A stretch of 64,000 bases of DNA from positions 18,055 to 82,054 of the forward strand of contig NZ_FQVK01000018.1 in assembly GCF_900129345.1 (NCBI RefSeq). The letters run 5' to 3'. Shown piece by piece: positions 63,247 to 64,000 of the stretch; positions within the stretch are counted from its first letter, which is position 1; each line of letters starts with the position of its first letter. The DNA comes from Ruegeria intermedia (GTDB taxonomy: Bacteria; Pseudomonadota; Alphaproteobacteria; Rhodobacterales; Rhodobacteraceae). The position numbers and the translations under genes are program-made. Under the pieces are notes generated by a model. The model had not been told where the DNA came from and did not search any database. It was given only the letters and a program-made list of their open reading frames with translations.

Positions 63247-63899
63247 TCAGAGCAGCAATCGTCGCATTGGGTCTGGCAGGGTTGACCGGCTGCACCGGGT
63301 TGGGAACGCTGAAACAGGCCTCGAAACCCAACGATCTGTACCTGCTGACGCCCAAAAGCACGTTCTCCAGTTCGCTGCCCCGCGTGGGCAAGCAGATTGT
63401 CGTTCAAGAGCCGACGGCCACCGCCGCGGTCAACACCGACCAGATCGCGGTGCAGCCGACGCATTTGCAGGTGCAATACCTGCCGCGCGCGCGCTGGGTG
63501 GACCGGGCACCGCTGATCGTGCAGGCCCTGCTGGTCGAGAGCTTTGAAAACAGCAACCGTGTTGCGGCCGTGGGCCGCTCGACCGTCGGGTTGCGCGCGG
63601 ACTACGTGATCGTTCCCGACCTGCGCGAGTTCCAGGGGATCGTCGTCGGAGAGACCGAAAATTCCAAAACGGTCAAGATCGACGTGCGGATGAACATCAA
63701 GATCATCGACGAGTTCGAAGACAAGATCATCGCCTCGAACTCGTTCCGGGAACAGGTGATTTCGGCCAGCGATCAGACGCCCGATCTGATCAATGCCTTC
63801 GACGAGGCGTTGGGCGACACCATGCGCGACGCCGTTGAATGGAGCATCCGCAAGATCCACGCCCATGCCGCCAGCAACCCGCGGCCATCGCTGAACTAG
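63243..63899 (+). CDS. ABC-type transport auxiliary lipoprotein (PqiC-like)
   Basis: 218 aa lipoprotein with lipobox LTGC. YLLTP, LQYLPRARWVDRAPLIVQALL (here VQYLPRARWVDRAPLIVQALL) and LRADYVIVPDLREFQ are typical of the family that docks MCE proteins at the outer membrane. ATG overlaps the mlaD stop. Last gene of the operon; an IS element starts about 30 nt after its stop. Confidence 0.9.
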   Translation: MIRAAIVALGLAGLTGCTGLGTLKQASKPNDLYLLTPKSTFSSSLPRVGKQIVVQEPTATAAVNTDQIAVQPTHLQVQYLPRARWVDRAPLIVQALLVESFENSNRVAAVGRSTVGLRADYVIVPDLREFQGIVVGETENSKTVKIDVRMNIKIIDEFEDKIIASNSFREQVISASDQTPDLINAFDEALGDTMRDAVEWSIRKIHAHAASNPRPSLN

Positions 63900-63930
63900 G
63901 TCACGCACTCATAAATCGCTATCGGCGTTT

Positions 63931-64000
63931 GAGGGTTTCTGATTCACTTCTGTGAAAGAGGAGAGCAGCATGTCTCAACGTCGCTATGAACTGACCGACT
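63931..64000 (+). mobile_element. 5' end of an IS5-family insertion sequence (cut by window edge)
   Basis: GAGGGTTTCTGATTCAC from 63931 resembles the terminal repeat of IS5/IS427-group elements. A transposase start follows at ATG 63970 with GAGGAGAG upstream and reads MSQRRYELTD, the usual opening of these transposases. Only about 10 codons are inside the window. It is a different group from the remnant at 47501. Confidence 0.7.

Noticed and set aside
1..64000. tRNA, rRNA, CRISPR arrays, prophage or conjugative genes
   Set aside because: Looked for by eye on both strands; no cloverleaf-like tRNA gene, regularly spaced repeat array or phage structural gene was recognised.

Overview
The window looks like chromosomal DNA of a high-GC alphaproteobacterium, most likely Rhodobacterales (Roseobacter group). 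This rests on the style of the proteins, the density of TRAP and ABC uptake systems, a BioR-type box before bioB, an ATTC-N8-GAAT box before a sulfide operon, and tightly packed operons joined by ATGA/GTGA overlaps. No rRNA, tRNA, CRISPR array or complete mobile element was seen.

Layout. 0.1-5.0 kb (+): a haem-motif fatty acid cis/trans isomerase, a hemolysin III/TrhA membrane protein and a phospholipase D-like lipoprotein. 5.0-7.2 kb (-): a polar amino acid (cystine-type) ABC importer. 7.2-11.6 kb: a decayed exopolysaccharide locus, in which one intact UDP-sugar dehydrogenase is surrounded by frameshifted remnants of a HAD/UbiA prenyltransferase, a polysaccharide deacetylase, an FAD oxidoreductase, an RfbB dehydratase and a family-39 glycosyltransferase. 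11.6-15.1 kb (-): nadABC. 15.2-21.7 kb: a ugpBAEC glycerol-3-phosphate importer ending in an EEP-fold phosphodiesterase, with a divergent LacI regulator. 21.7-27.8 kb: 5-oxoprolinase pxpABC joined to a TRAP transporter, with a divergent MarR-like regulator and five related AACGTT/AGCGTT sites.

27.8-34.2 kb (-): a sulfide/persulfide operon (DUF2892, two YeeE/YedE halves, persulfide dioxygenase, DUF442-SQR fusion, SulP) headed by a SqrR/BigR-type operator, preceded by a Crp/Fnr-family gene with a C-x5-C pair. 34.4-43.2 kb: a second TRAP system with an N-formylglutamate amidohydrolase-like enzyme, a glutamine synthetase-like ligase, an aldehyde dehydrogenase and an Fe-alcohol dehydrogenase, with a divergent RpiR regulator; this could be an uncharacterised gamma-glutamylation catabolic route. 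43.5-48.0 kb (+): a type I secretion ABC/HlyD pair followed by an RTX-like C-terminal remnant, a truncated opposing ORF and an IS5-family transposase remnant. 48.1-52.7 kb (-): an ABC exporter, an OmpR-type regulator and a hybrid histidine kinase.

52.8-58.1 kb (-): biotin operon bioBFDAGC with a BioR box directly against the bioB start. 58.2-59.8 kb (-): a sulfatase-fold phosphonate monoester hydrolase-like enzyme. 60.0-63.9 kb (+): an Mla-type lipid transport operon (STAS-MlaE, MlaF, MlaD, lipoprotein). The right edge cuts into the 5' end of an IS5-family element.

Many units are paired uptake and catabolism modules (cystine, glycerol-3-phosphate, 5-oxoproline, an unknown TRAP substrate), as expected for a nutrient-scavenging marine bacterium. 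The decayed surface-polysaccharide and secretion genes suggest recent loss of an attached or surface-coating trait.
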